Of a DNA stretch of 64,000 nucleotides, positions 1-7,859 are shown one piece after another (position 1 is the first letter of the stretch; the number at the start of each line of letters is the position of its first letter). The notes under the pieces are model-generated. The model was given only the letters and a program-made list of their open reading frames with translations, ran no database searches and was not told the DNA's origin. Origin of the DNA: Mayfieldus sp963772265 (GTDB lineage: Bacteria; Actinomycetota; Thermoleophilia; Solirubrobacterales; 70-9); contig CAVYWS010000009.1 of assembly GCA_963772265.1 (NCBI GenBank), forward strand, positions 186,001-250,000, given 5' to 3'. Made by a program: the position numbers and the translations under genes.

Positions 1-353
1 CCCTGGTCTACGAGCTCGTCCGCAACCGAAACCGGGCCTCGGGCGGCGGGCTGATCCCCGACTCGGTGCTCGAGCGCGCCCCGTCCGCCGAGCTGCGCCC
101 GGGTCAGCTCGATTCGGACTCCCTTCCCCCCTACGAGGTCCTCGACAGGGTGCTGGAGGCCTACGTCGAGCAGGACGCCGGCCGCGACGAGATCGCCGCC
201 TCAGGGATTCCGACCGAGGTCGTGGACGAGGTGATTCGGATGGTCGACCGGGCCGAGTACAAGCGCCGCCAGGCGCCGCCGGGAATCCGGATCACGCCGC
301 GCGCCTTCGGCCGCGACAGGCGGCTGCCGATCACCAACCGCTTCGGCGGCTAA
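1..353 (+). CDS. nadE: NAD(+) synthase, C-terminal end (partial)
   Basis: The gene enters from the left edge in the frame that starts at base 3; about 116 residues are visible. NadE amidates deamido-NAD to NAD+ using ATP and glutamine or ammonia in the cytoplasm. The tail contains YKRRQAPPGIRITPRAFGRD followed by RRLPITNRFGG, the typical C-terminus of the glutamine-dependent, GAT-domain-fused type, where the lysine/arginine-rich stretch closes over the substrate. The amidase and most of the synthetase domain lie outside the window. It converges on the next gene with a one-base gap. The identification rests on the family-specific tail; no frame problem is seen in this part. Confidence 0.9.
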   Translation, partial: LVYELVRNRNRASGGGLIPDSVLERAPSAELRPGQLDSDSLPPYEVLDRVLEAYVEQDAGRDEIAASGIPTEVVDEVIRMVDRAEYKRRQAPPGIRITPRAFGRDRRLPITNRFGG

Positions 354-354
354 G

Positions 355-765
355 TCAGGGCGCTGTCCCCGGCTCAGCGAACGGCCGGATCGCGATCGTC
401 ACCCTGGCAAGCACGCAGAGGCGGTCCTGGTCGTCGGTCGCCTCCGCGTCCCAGACCCAGCTGCTGCGGCCGCGGTGTCGGACCCGGGCGGTCAGGGTCA
501 CGGTCCCGGCGGCGACCGAGCGGATCAGCGAGATGTCGAGGTTCTGCGCCAGGGCCACGTCGCCGTCCATGGCCACCTGGAGCATCGTCGCGCGTGAGCA
601 GAGGCCGTCGAGCGCGGCCGGGATAACGCCGCCGTGGAGATACCCGTAGGGCTGCTTGAGGTCGTCGCGCACCTCGAACCGGGCGCGCGTCTCCTCGGGG
701 TCGTCGCTGAGCACCTCGACTCCCAGCAGGGCGTCGAAGGGCGAAACGGTCGCGGGATCGTTCAC
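355..765 (-). CDS. PaaI-like hotdog-fold thioesterase
   Basis: A 136-residue protein of the hotdog thioesterase superfamily, likely hydrolysing an acyl- or aryl-CoA thioester in the cytoplasm. The family signature YLHGGVIPAALDG is present (HGG then an acidic residue on the central helix), followed by the expected beta strands ending in LARVTIAIRP. The open frame continues further upstream, but that part is a shadow of the membrane protein gene. I chose the GTG at 765, 10 bases after that gene ends, because homologs start close to the sequence SPFDALLGVE. Same strand and close spacing suggest cotranscription with the MMPL-like gene. The substrate cannot be read from sequence. Confidence 0.8.
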   Translation of the reverse strand: MNDPATVSPFDALLGVEVLSDDPEETRARFEVRDDLKQPYGYLHGGVIPAALDGLCSRATMLQVAMDGDVALAQNLDISLIRSVAAGTVTLTARVRHRGRSSWVWDAEATDDQDRLCVLARVTIAIRPFAEPGTAP

Positions 766-775
766 GGGCGCAAGG

Positions 776-2362
776 CTAATGACCGCGCTGGCGGACCGCC
801 GTGAGGCGGACCAGCGCCGGCGCCAGAACGCCCTGGACGACGAAGAGCTGCAGCGCGGCACCGGCCGCCACCCCGAGTCCGAACTCCTTGACGAAGGCCG
901 GCGAGGCGGCGCACAGCGCCAGGCCCGCGGCCAGCGCCGAAATGCAGGAGAGGGCCGCCCCGGGGCCGCAGAGCTGCAGCGCCCAGGCTGCACGGTAGGC
1001 CGGCTCCACCCCCTGCGCCCCGCGGCTCGCTGCGGCGAGGGCGACGGCCTGGGCGCCGCTGAGCGCGGCGACGATGGTGACCGCTGCGGTCAGCGACCCC
1101 AGCTGAAGAGCGCGGTTGGAGGTGTAGTCGAGGAGGTTCTCGAAGTTCGCGTCCTGGAAGCTGGCAACGAGCAGTCCCGCCACACCGAGCGCGGGAAGAG
1201 CCGCGGCCAGGGTCGCGGCAATCGCCAGACCGGCCCGCCGCCCGACCCAGCCGGCGGCGACCGAGGTGATCCCTGAGGCGATTCCGGCCGCGGCGGCCAG
1301 CCCGGCCGCTTCGACCCCCGGCGCCCTGACCGTCCCGATCGCCGCGACCGCGACTCGCTGGGCCGGTGCGGCGACGATCAAGGACAGGCCGAGCGCCAGA
1401 AGCGCGAACAGCGCCGCGAGCGGCGCGCTCCACCCCACCAGTCCGGCCAGCTCTCGCCAGGGAGCCGACGCCGCTCCCGGCCCGCCCCGCTCGTCGAGAT
1501 TCTCGCTGGCTCCCGCCGCGGCCAGTGCGGCGGGTACCGCGAGCAGCGAGCCAAGCGCGCCGCCCAAGCCAATCGAGCCCAGATAGCCGACGCCCAGGGC
1601 ACCGCAGGCGCCGAAGGTGGCAGCCGCCGCAAGCGCCACCGCGGCGGCCACGCCCACGCCGGCGCCCGCGCGCAGAAGCGCGCAGAGCTGCAGGGCGATC
1701 AGGCTCCCACCCGCCGTCGCGCCGACCAGGGCCAGCCAGGAGACGTCGACAGCGCCACCAACCAGCTCGCAGCCCAGCGCCGCGAGCGCCGAGGCCGCGG
1801 CGGCGGCGAGCAGCGCGGCTCCCGCGGGCCTGACCCCCAGCGTCGCGGCGGCGATCAGGGCGATCAAGGGAAGGCACAGCGCGAGCAGGACGAGGTCGCC
1901 CAGGGCGTCGTCGCGGGCCGCCGCAACGACCGCCTCCGACCCCCCGAACTCGAGGCTGAGGGGGCCGGGGTCGAGGTTGTGGCGGATGCGGGCGATCGCC
2001 GCGTCGCGGCGCTGCCCGCCCACCTCGAAAGCGACCAGCAGCGTCACGGCCCTGGGACCACGGCGGCGCTCGCGCACGGCCTGCACCGTCGGATCGGCCG
2101 CGAGCCGCGCCCGCATCGTTCGGATCGCGATGCGGAAGGCCGGGGAACGGGCCGGGAGCGGCCCGCTGGCCTGGATCCGCAGCGACGGTCCCGCGCCCCC
2201 GGCGCTCGACAGGGCCAGGCGCTCGGTCGCGCCCGCGGCGACCGCGGTCCCGAGGACGGCGATCGCGGCGAGCATCCCGAGCGCTCGGCCGGGATGCTGG
2301 GCGGCCCTCCTGCGCAATCGCTCGCCCACGCGGTCAACATACCCGCCCGGCACGCCTGTCAA
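776..2362 (-). CDS. MMPL/RND-like membrane protein, degenerate
   Basis: A 528-residue polytopic membrane protein rich in Ala, Gly and Leu. It has TM1 at about residues 27-48, an extracytoplasmic domain at about 50-155, then roughly ten hydrophobic segments. Two RND/MMPL half-ends are recognisable, LGSIGLGGALGSLLAVPAAL and FVKEFGLGVAAGAAL, which match the glycine-rich last helices of MMPL halves. The second extracytoplasmic loop is nearly absent, so the protein is shorter than the usual 700 or more residues. The acidic and tyrosine residues expected in helix 4 (GxxxDY) read as uncharged positions in VGATAGGSLIALQL, so proton-driven export is doubtful. It precedes the thioesterase gene. Function beyond membrane location is not known. 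Confidence 0.6.
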   Translation of the reverse strand: MTGVPGGYVDRVGERLRRRAAQHPGRALGMLAAIAVLGTAVAAGATERLALSSAGGAGPSLRIQASGPLPARSPAFRIAIRTMRARLAADPTVQAVRERRRGPRAVTLLVAFEVGGQRRDAAIARIRHNLDPGPLSLEFGGSEAVVAAARDDALGDLVLLALCLPLIALIAAATLGVRPAGAALLAAAAASALAALGCELVGGAVDVSWLALVGATAGGSLIALQLCALLRAGAGVGVAAAVALAAAATFGACGALGVGYLGSIGLGGALGSLLAVPAALAAAGASENLDERGGPGAASAPWRELAGLVGWSAPLAALFALLALGLSLIVAAPAQRVAVAAIGTVRAPGVEAAGLAAAAGIASGITSVAAGWVGRRAGLAIAATLAAALPALGVAGLLVASFQDANFENLLDYTSNRALQLGSLTAAVTIVAALSGAQAVALAAASRGAQGVEPAYRAAWALQLCGPGAALSCISALAAGLALCAASPAFVKEFGLGVAAGAALQLFVVQGVLAPALVRLTAVRQRGH

Positions 2363-2421
2363 AGCCGGTTCCGGGCGCCTACCTGCGTGGCCCGAAGGGC
2401 CGAGTCCCTACGCTTCCCGGC

Positions 2422-3471
2422 ATGCCACTGAGCGACGACCAGCGGGCGATGCTCCAGCTGCTGCTCCAGCGCGGTCAGAGCTACGAGGACATCGGCGGCC
2501 TGCTCGGCCTCGACGTCGAGCAGGTGCGCGACCGCGCCCGGGCTGCGTTGACCGAGATCGGCGGCGAGAACCCCGACGCCGAGGTCGGGCTCACCGACTA
2601 CCTGCTGGGCCAGGCCGATCCGATCGGCCGCGCCGACGCGGCCCGCCACCTTCAGGCCGGCGGCGAGGCGCGCGACCTCGCCGACCGGCTCGTCACCCAG
2701 CTGCGGCTGCTTGCCCCCGGCGCCGAGCTGCCCGACCTTCCCGGCGAGCCGGCGCGGCCCTCGAAGCGAGCCGAGCGCAAGCCGAAGCCCGCCCCCGCAG
2801 AGCCGAGCGTCGACGAGATGGCGGATGAGGCCTCCGCGGATCGGCCGTCCGGCGGCTTCGCGGCAACTCTCAGCCGCGGGCAGCGGCAGGCGATCGCCGG
2901 GCTGGTCGGCGGCGGCATCCTGGTCGTGATCATCGTGCTGGCCGTGGCCGGAGTGTTCGGGGGTGGCAGCGACAGCGCTGACAGCTCCTCGGCGTCGTCC
3001 GGCGGCTCCTCGACCCAGAATTCCTCCAACGCAAGCGGGGTCACCCGGGCGGTCCTGACATCCCAGAACGGCAGCAACGCCGAGGGCGTCGCGGTCTTCG
3101 CCCGGGTTCGCAACACGCCGGTGCTGCAGGTGAATGTCACCAACCTGAAGCCAAGCGGACCCGGTGAGGCCTACGTGATCTGGCTCTACGGCGGCAACTC
3201 GCGCGCCTTTCCCCTGGTCCGCCAGGCGGTCAAAGCCAACGGCCTTCTCAAGGGCGTGACTCCGGTCCCGAACCAGCTCATACAGGCGCTCCAGCAGGGG
3301 CTCTTCGACTCGATCGACGTCTCCCTTTCCTCCAACTCGCAGATCACCGCCGCCCTTCGCAAGGCGCGCGGCAGCCAGAAGCTCCCTCAGTACGCCGGGA
3401 GCAGCGTGGCGCGGGGCAAGATCATCGGCCCCGGCTTCACCTCAGGCGGCTCCCCCAGCTCGTCCGGCTAG
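2422..3471 (+). CDS. Membrane protein joining a sigma-region-4-like HTH to an RskA-like outer domain
   Basis: A 349-residue protein. Residues 1-50 (SYEDIGGLLGLDVEQVRDRA) form a helix-turn-helix resembling sigma-70 region 4. Residues 50-150 are a charged linker. One membrane segment follows at about 160-177 (LVGGGILVVIIVLAVAGVFG). A Ser-rich linker leads to an extracytoplasmic domain with VNVTNLKPSGPGEAYVIWLY, like the anti-sigma-K (RskA) fold. In known anti-sigma factors the cytoplasmic part is a zinc-binding or helical sigma-binding domain, so an HTH here is unusual. No sigma gene is adjacent. It may be a membrane-tethered regulator or anti-sigma factor; this is inference. It overlaps the convergent next gene by four bases. 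Confidence 0.65.
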   Translation: MPLSDDQRAMLQLLLQRGQSYEDIGGLLGLDVEQVRDRARAALTEIGGENPDAEVGLTDYLLGQADPIGRADAARHLQAGGEARDLADRLVTQLRLLAPGAELPDLPGEPARPSKRAERKPKPAPAEPSVDEMADEASADRPSGGFAATLSRGQRQAIAGLVGGGILVVIIVLAVAGVFGGGSDSADSSSASSGGSSTQNSSNASGVTRAVLTSQNGSNAEGVAVFARVRNTPVLQVNVTNLKPSGPGEAYVIWLYGGNSRAFPLVRQAVKANGLLKGVTPVPNQLIQALQQGLFDSIDVSLSSNSQITAALRKARGSQKLPQYAGSSVARGKIIGPGFTSGGSPSSSG

Positions 3472-4430
3472 TGCGCGTACTCCACCTGTAGTGCGGCCTT
3501 TCCGGCTGCCCGGGCACGCTTGAGGGCGACGTCGAGCGCCCCGGATTGGATCTGGACCCCCTCCTCACGGCTGACGGCATCCTTCTGGTCGTCGTTGAGC
3601 TGGCCGTAGTCCTCGCCGTAGTAGAGGTTGGCGATGTGATCCATGTACGCCTTGCCGTCATGGGTCTTGTAGAGGCGGTCGGCCTTGTCGCGCCGAACTT
3701 CGGTGTAGTTCGCGAGCTTGGTCAGGCTCTTCAGAAATCCCCACAGCTCCTGCAGCTGGGCCTTCGCGATGTCGACCTGGGCCTGACTCTTGGTCGGCAG
3801 CCCGCCGTCGCAGCGCAGGTTCCGGCCCTGCCGCAGGTTGGCCGGGCAGGTCCACTGCGAGCGCAGCGACTTGGCCCTCTTCGCGTCCTTGACGATCCCC
3901 TTCGCCTTGCGGTTGAGGCTGGGCGAGCGGTGCTTCGCCGCCTTCTTAAACCCCTTGAGGTGCTTGCGGAACTTGTGCGCCGCCCGCTCGACCCGCGAGA
4001 TCAGGCTCAACTGGCTGTAGCTGAACGGGACCTCGACCGTGTAGCGCTGCTCGCCCGGAGGGCAACCCGGGCCGGCGCCGGGAGGGCTGGAGGCCAGGTA
4101 GTTGTAGACGCCGGGGTCAACGTAGGTGTGGCTGGTCGAGTAGGTGTCGACAAGCGCGAACTTGGTCTGCTGTCCGTCGCCCCAGTCGACCGTGATCTCG
4201 TAGTGGCAGACCGGGGCCGGGTTGTAGAAGTAGACGTCGAAGACATGGTCGGGCTCACAGGTGTCGGCCGCCGTGTGGCAGCCAGGGATCGCCGGGCTGA
4301 GCAGGGTCTTTGCGGCGCGCTGATCGGATGCAATCGGCCGCGACGTGAAGGCCGGCTGAGAACCGGCGGCCTGCGCCGCCAGGACGCCGTAGCCGGCGAG
4401 CACGAGCAATGTAAGGACGCAACGACGCAT
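3468..4430 (-). CDS. Secreted PKD-like domain protein
   Basis: A 320-residue exported protein. A signal peptide is evident at residues 1-22 (basic MRR, then LTLLVLAGYGVLAAQAAG). Residues 60-110 carry the PKD-like signature: EITVDWGDGQQ, then STSHTYVDPGVYNYLA. Eight or more cysteines fit an extracytoplasmic disulfide-bonded protein. The remaining 180 residues are lysine/arginine-rich helices (RAAHKFRKHLKGFKKAAKH) without a family I recognise. PKD modules are usually adhesion or polysaccharide-contact domains in secreted bacterial proteins. Its 3' end overlaps the convergent HTH/RskA gene by four bases. Function unknown. Confidence 0.65.
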   Translation of the reverse strand: MRRCVLTLLVLAGYGVLAAQAAGSQPAFTSRPIASDQRAAKTLLSPAIPGCHTAADTCEPDHVFDVYFYNPAPVCHYEITVDWGDGQQTKFALVDTYSTSHTYVDPGVYNYLASSPPGAGPGCPPGEQRYTVEVPFSYSQLSLISRVERAAHKFRKHLKGFKKAAKHRSPSLNRKAKGIVKDAKRAKSLRSQWTCPANLRQGRNLRCDGGLPTKSQAQVDIAKAQLQELWGFLKSLTKLANYTEVRRDKADRLYKTHDGKAYMDHIANLYYGEDYGQLNDDQKDAVSREEGVQIQSGALDVALKRARAAGKAALQVEYAH

Positions 4431-4520
4431 TGGACCCCCTGGCTCGAAGTCTGTCGCTTGATCGCGGCCCTCGCAACGGCAGTTTTCGGTATCCGTGCCG
4501 AAGCGACCGGGCGCCGGCGC

Positions 4521-6149
4521 CTAGCCGATCAGCTTCCCGGGATTGAGGATCCCGGTCGGGTCGAGGCGCTCCTTGGCGGCGCGCAGGACCTCGAGCCCGA
4601 GCTCCCCGACCTCGGCCTTCATGTAGGGCACGTGGTCGCGGCCGACGCCGTGGTGGTGGGTGATCGTGCCGCCGACCGCGACAATCGCCTCGCAGGCGGC
4701 GGCCTTGACCCGGCGCCACTGTTCGACCTCTTCGCCGGGCCGGCGCCGGGCGACGAAGGTGTAATAGAGCGAGGCTCCGTCGGGATAGGCATGTGAGAGG
4801 TGGCAGAGGACGATCCCGGGAGTGTCCTGCGCCCGCAGCGAATCGCTGATCGCGCTGCCCACACCCCTGTAAAGCTCCGCCAGCCGTGACCAGGTGTGCG
4901 AGGTCTCCAGGGTCTCGACCATCGCCCCGGCGTCCATCAGCGTGTCGCGCAGATAGGGGCCCTCGTAGCGGCCGCGCTTCCAGGACTGCCCCGCCCCCCG
5001 GCCGAGGTAGCTCGCCCCGGCGGCGCGCAGCCGGCGGGCAGCGAGCACCCGGCGCCGGCGCACCTCCTCGCGCTCGCCCTCGATGCCGACGATCAGCAGG
5101 CAGCCGTCGGTGTGCCCGCGGTGGGAGAGGTAGCGGTCGAAGAGGGCCCCGGCGATCCCGCGCGGGCCCGAGAGGGCGAGTGAGAAGCGCGTCTCCGATT
5201 CGTCCGAGAGCCGGACCACGTCCGGCAGCGCCTCCTCCTGCGCCATCTGGCGCACGATCTCGCATCCGGCCTGCCAGCTCCCCGCCATCCACGCCTCATA
5301 TCGCTCGCTCGGCGGGCTCGGCCTCACCCTCACCGTCACGTCCGGGATCACCCCCAGCACCCCCTCCGAGCCGATCGCCAGCTCGCGAAGCGAGGGGCCG
5401 GCGGCCGAGTGGGGAGTCTCGAGCGTGCTCAGCTCTCCGGCCGGAGCGAGCATCCTCACGCTGGTCACCAGCTCGTCGAAGCGCCCGTAGCCGCTCGAGG
5501 CCTGGCCGGCGGAGCGGGTGGCGGCGAAGCCGCCGATCGTCGCGTATTCGAATGACTGCGGGAAGTGACCGAGGGTCATCCCCTGAGCGCGCATGGTCAC
5601 CTCGGCCTCGGGGCCGCGCAGACCCGCCCCCAGGGTGGCGGTCAGCGATGTCCGGTCGACTCTGGAGAAGCGAAGCCGGGCCAGGTCGAGGCTGATCAGG
5701 CGATCGTGATCGCCGCGCAGGGGCTCGACGCCTCCGACGACGCTGGTGCCGCCGCCGAACGGAACCACCGCGACGCCCTCGTGGGCACAAACCTCGAGCA
5801 CCCGGGCAAGCTCGGAGGAATCGCCGGGAAGCACGATCGCATCGGGCGCCCGGTCGAGCCGCTCGCCGCGCAGGCGGGCGAGGTCGACGTAGCCGCGCCC
5901 GACCGCGTGGCGGACCCGGTCCTCGTGACCGGTCAGCAGGTTTGCCTCGCCGACCGCCTCGGCCAACTCCCCGGGCACGGCCTGGGCCTGCGGAAGCCTG
6001 AGCGCCGCGGCCGAGTCCGGCCGCCGCCACTCCCGTAGGTCTCCCAGCTCGGCGTGAAGCAGGGCGAGCGACTTTGCGTCGATCTCGGGCAGCTTGCTCG
6101 GATCGCCCCAGCCCCACCACTTCGAGTCCCGGCGCACGGCGTCGCTCAC
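4521..6149 (-). CDS. agpS: FAD-linked oxidase, alkyldihydroxyacetonephosphate synthase-like
   Basis: A 542-residue flavoprotein of the VAO/FAD-binding type 4 family. The order matches alkyl-DHAP synthase: N-terminal KWWGWGDPSK, the FAD-binding PFGGGTSVVGG, the long signature GHFPQSFEYATIGGFAATRS, and the C-terminal active-site motif GTITHHHGVGRDH. In characterised enzymes these histidines and a tyrosine swap the acyl group of acyl-DHAP for a fatty alcohol, forming the first ether bond of ether lipids. Bacterial homologs with this architecture are not all proven to make ether lipids. It is last in a five-gene operon and starts one base from the SRPBCC gene. The family is confident, the exact substrate less so. 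Confidence 0.8.
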   Translation of the reverse strand: MSDAVRRDSKWWGWGDPSKLPEIDAKSLALLHAELGDLREWRRPDSAAALRLPQAQAVPGELAEAVGEANLLTGHEDRVRHAVGRGYVDLARLRGERLDRAPDAIVLPGDSSELARVLEVCAHEGVAVVPFGGGTSVVGGVEPLRGDHDRLISLDLARLRFSRVDRTSLTATLGAGLRGPEAEVTMRAQGMTLGHFPQSFEYATIGGFAATRSAGQASSGYGRFDELVTSVRMLAPAGELSTLETPHSAAGPSLRELAIGSEGVLGVIPDVTVRVRPSPPSERYEAWMAGSWQAGCEIVRQMAQEEALPDVVRLSDESETRFSLALSGPRGIAGALFDRYLSHRGHTDGCLLIVGIEGEREEVRRRRVLAARRLRAAGASYLGRGAGQSWKRGRYEGPYLRDTLMDAGAMVETLETSHTWSRLAELYRGVGSAISDSLRAQDTPGIVLCHLSHAYPDGASLYYTFVARRRPGEEVEQWRRVKAAACEAIVAVGGTITHHHGVGRDHVPYMKAEVGELGLEVLRAAKERLDPTGILNPGKLIG

Positions 6150-6150
6150 C

Positions 6151-6615
6151 TCAGGCCTCCCCCTCGCCCACGGCGCGATCGATCCCGTCCAACGCCTCTT
6201 CGAGGGTCTGCCGCGTCGCCCGCCGCATCATCGGCGAGCCGAGCCGCGACATGCCGCGCAGCGCCTGGCGGCTGGTCAGCCGCACGTCGGTGCCGCCGTT
6301 GGCCGCAGCCAGCTCGATCTCGACCACGGAGCTGCGCAGGATGCGGTCGAACGGCGTCTCGCCCAGCTGCTGCTCCCAGACGTAGCGCTCGCCCTGGGCC
6401 GAGCTGATGCAGCGAAAATCGGCCCTCACACCGCGGCCCTCGGCTGTCTCCATCACCTTGGTCCACTGGCTGCGCTTGCCGGCCGTGGTCTTCTCGACGT
6501 TCTCGACCCGGACCGTGCGCGGCCACCAGCGGGGCAGGTTGTACGGGTCGGAGACCAGCGCCCAGACGGCGTCGGGAGGCGCCTCGATCGTGCGGCGGCG
6601 GCTTATCCGGGGCAC
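6151..6615 (-). CDS. SRPBCC (polyketide cyclase/START-like) family protein
   Basis: A 154-residue single-domain protein. The N-terminus RRTIEAPPDAVWALVSDPYN with the following LPRWWP is the typical opening of the SRPBCC fold, a deep hydrophobic pocket that binds lipid-like or aromatic ligands. The long C-terminal helix RATRQTLEEALDGIDRAV is also characteristic. No catalytic motif is visible. It sits between the MerR regulator and the alkyl-DHAP-synthase-like gene with no gap on either side, so it is translated from the same operon mRNA; a lipid-binding role would suit the neighbour but is inference. Confidence 0.75.
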   Translation of the reverse strand: MPRISRRRTIEAPPDAVWALVSDPYNLPRWWPRTVRVENVEKTTAGKRSQWTKVMETAEGRGVRADFRCISSAQGERYVWEQQLGETPFDRILRSSVVEIELAAANGGTDVRLTSRQALRGMSRLGSPMMRRATRQTLEEALDGIDRAVGEGEA

Positions 6616-7371
6616 CTAGCCGGTGAGTCGGCGGAGGTCTCTGATCAGGAGAAGGTGCTTGAGATGACTTACCGTGGCGGCGAGGTTCTCGAGGCTCTCG
6701 ACGGCGTCCTTGCGGCGCTGCGGGTTACGGGAGCGAAGCGACGCTCCCAGCAGCGTCTCGAGCAGGTTCGCCTCGCGGTCGGCGGAGGAGCGAAAGACGC
6801 GCAGGTTCCGCGCCGCGACGCCGAACCGCGAAAGCTCGTTCGCGGTGCGGACGATCTCGCGATCGGTCTCGTCGTAGACCTCGTGCCCGTCGCGCCGCTC
6901 CGGCGAGATCACGCCGAACTCCTCCAGCTCGCGGATCAGCTCCTCGCGGGCGCCGGTCTCCTCGATCATCTCGTCGACGGTCAGGTAGGCATTGGAGCTG
7001 TTGACGAGGATCGCCCGGCGGATCGCCCCGCCGCTCGCGCGCTCACCGCCGAAGTCGACGTCGCGCCCCGCCGCCAGCTCCTGGCGAATCACGCGCAGGG
7101 GCAGAAACTCATCGCGCTGCATGCGCAGGATCGTGCGCAGGCGCTCGACGTCGGACTGGCTGTAGAGGCGGTAGCCGCCCTGGGTGCGGCGTGGAGAGAG
7201 CAGCTTCTGGTTCTCCAGGTAGCGGATCTTGGAGATCGAGATGTCGTCGAACTCGCTCTGCAGGATCTTGCAGACGGCGCCGATCGTCAGCGCCTTGCGG
7301 GGGCGTGTGGCGGAGTCGGGGGCCCGCCCGGCGCGGTCCGATTCGGATTGGCTTCTCTGCCTCGTCGCCAC
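6616..7371 (-). CDS. MerR-family transcriptional regulator (FtsR/Rv1828-like)
   Basis: A 251-residue DNA-binding protein. A MerR winged helix occupies about residues 28-95 (ISKIRYLENQKLLSPRRTQG, then GYRLYSQSDVERLRTILRMQ). The C-terminal half is a second helical domain with an HTH look (LTVDEMIEETGAREELIREL), as in FtsR of Corynebacterium and Rv1828 of Mycobacterium. Those genes also lie next to the FHA gene odhI/garA, exactly the arrangement here: the GTG start shares one base with the stop of the FHA gene. FtsR is known to regulate ftsZ in Corynebacterium; the target here is not shown. The N-terminal 30 residues are unstructured. Confidence 0.8.
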   Translation of the reverse strand: MATRQRSQSESDRAGRAPDSATRPRKALTIGAVCKILQSEFDDISISKIRYLENQKLLSPRRTQGGYRLYSQSDVERLRTILRMQRDEFLPLRVIRQELAAGRDVDFGGERASGGAIRRAILVNSSNAYLTVDEMIEETGAREELIRELEEFGVISPERRDGHEVYDETDREIVRTANELSRFGVAARNLRVFRSSADREANLLETLLGASLRSRNPQRRKDAVESLENLAATVSHLKHLLLIRDLRRLTG

Positions 7372-7844
7372 TATTTCTCCAAGTAGCTGAGCTTGTACTT
7401 GCCGATCTGGATCTCATCGCCGTCCTCGAGCCGGTGTGACTCGATCCGGCGCCGGTTCACATAGGTGCCGTTGAGCGAGCCGAGGTCGTCGATGTAGAGC
7501 CCGTCACGCCGCTTCACCAGCAGGGCGTGGTTGCGGGAAACCGTGACGTCGTCGAGGAAGACGCCGGCGTCGGGGCTGCGCCCGATGCTGACCCGGTCGT
7601 CCTCGATCGTGAAGCTCTCCCCTGCCCTGCCGCCTCCGGCCCGGATCACCAGCGCCGCGCCGGCCCGCTCCACCACCTCGTCGATGTCGACGGGCTGCAT
7701 CTCGCCCGTGTCGTCGACCGTGTAGGTCATCGTGGTCGGCTCTTCGCCGCCCTCCGGGCGCGCGCTCAGGTAGGCGCCGCACTTCTGGCAGTAGTTGGCG
7801 CCTTCGGGATTGACGAAGCCGCACTCGGGGCAGTGGACAGCCAT
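7371..7844 (-). CDS. garA: GarA/OdhI-like FHA protein with N-terminal zinc ribbon
   Basis: A 157-residue protein. Residues 5-23 form a zinc ribbon (CPECGFVNPEGANYCQKCG). A linker contains EEPTTMTYTVDDTGE with adjacent threonines 37-38. An FHA domain fills about 65-157: VSIGRSPDAGVFLDDVTVSR, then DDLGSLNGTYVNRRR and GDEIQIGKYKLSYLEK, close to mycobacterial GarA. In GarA/OdhI, kinases (PknB, PknG) phosphorylate an N-terminal ETTS motif; the FHA domain then folds onto it and releases 2-oxoglutarate dehydrogenase and glutamate enzymes. The TT pair here is a candidate equivalent. The zinc ribbon is an addition absent from mycobacterial GarA. It lies 15 bases after the RsiG-like gene and is coupled to the MerR gene. 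Confidence 0.8.
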   Translation of the reverse strand: MAVHCPECGFVNPEGANYCQKCGAYLSARPEGGEEPTTMTYTVDDTGEMQPVDIDEVVERAGAALVIRAGGGRAGESFTIEDDRVSIGRSPDAGVFLDDVTVSRNHALLVKRRDGLYIDDLGSLNGTYVNRRRIESHRLEDGDEIQIGKYKLSYLEK

Positions 7845-7859
7845 TTGCCTCCCCCGGGG

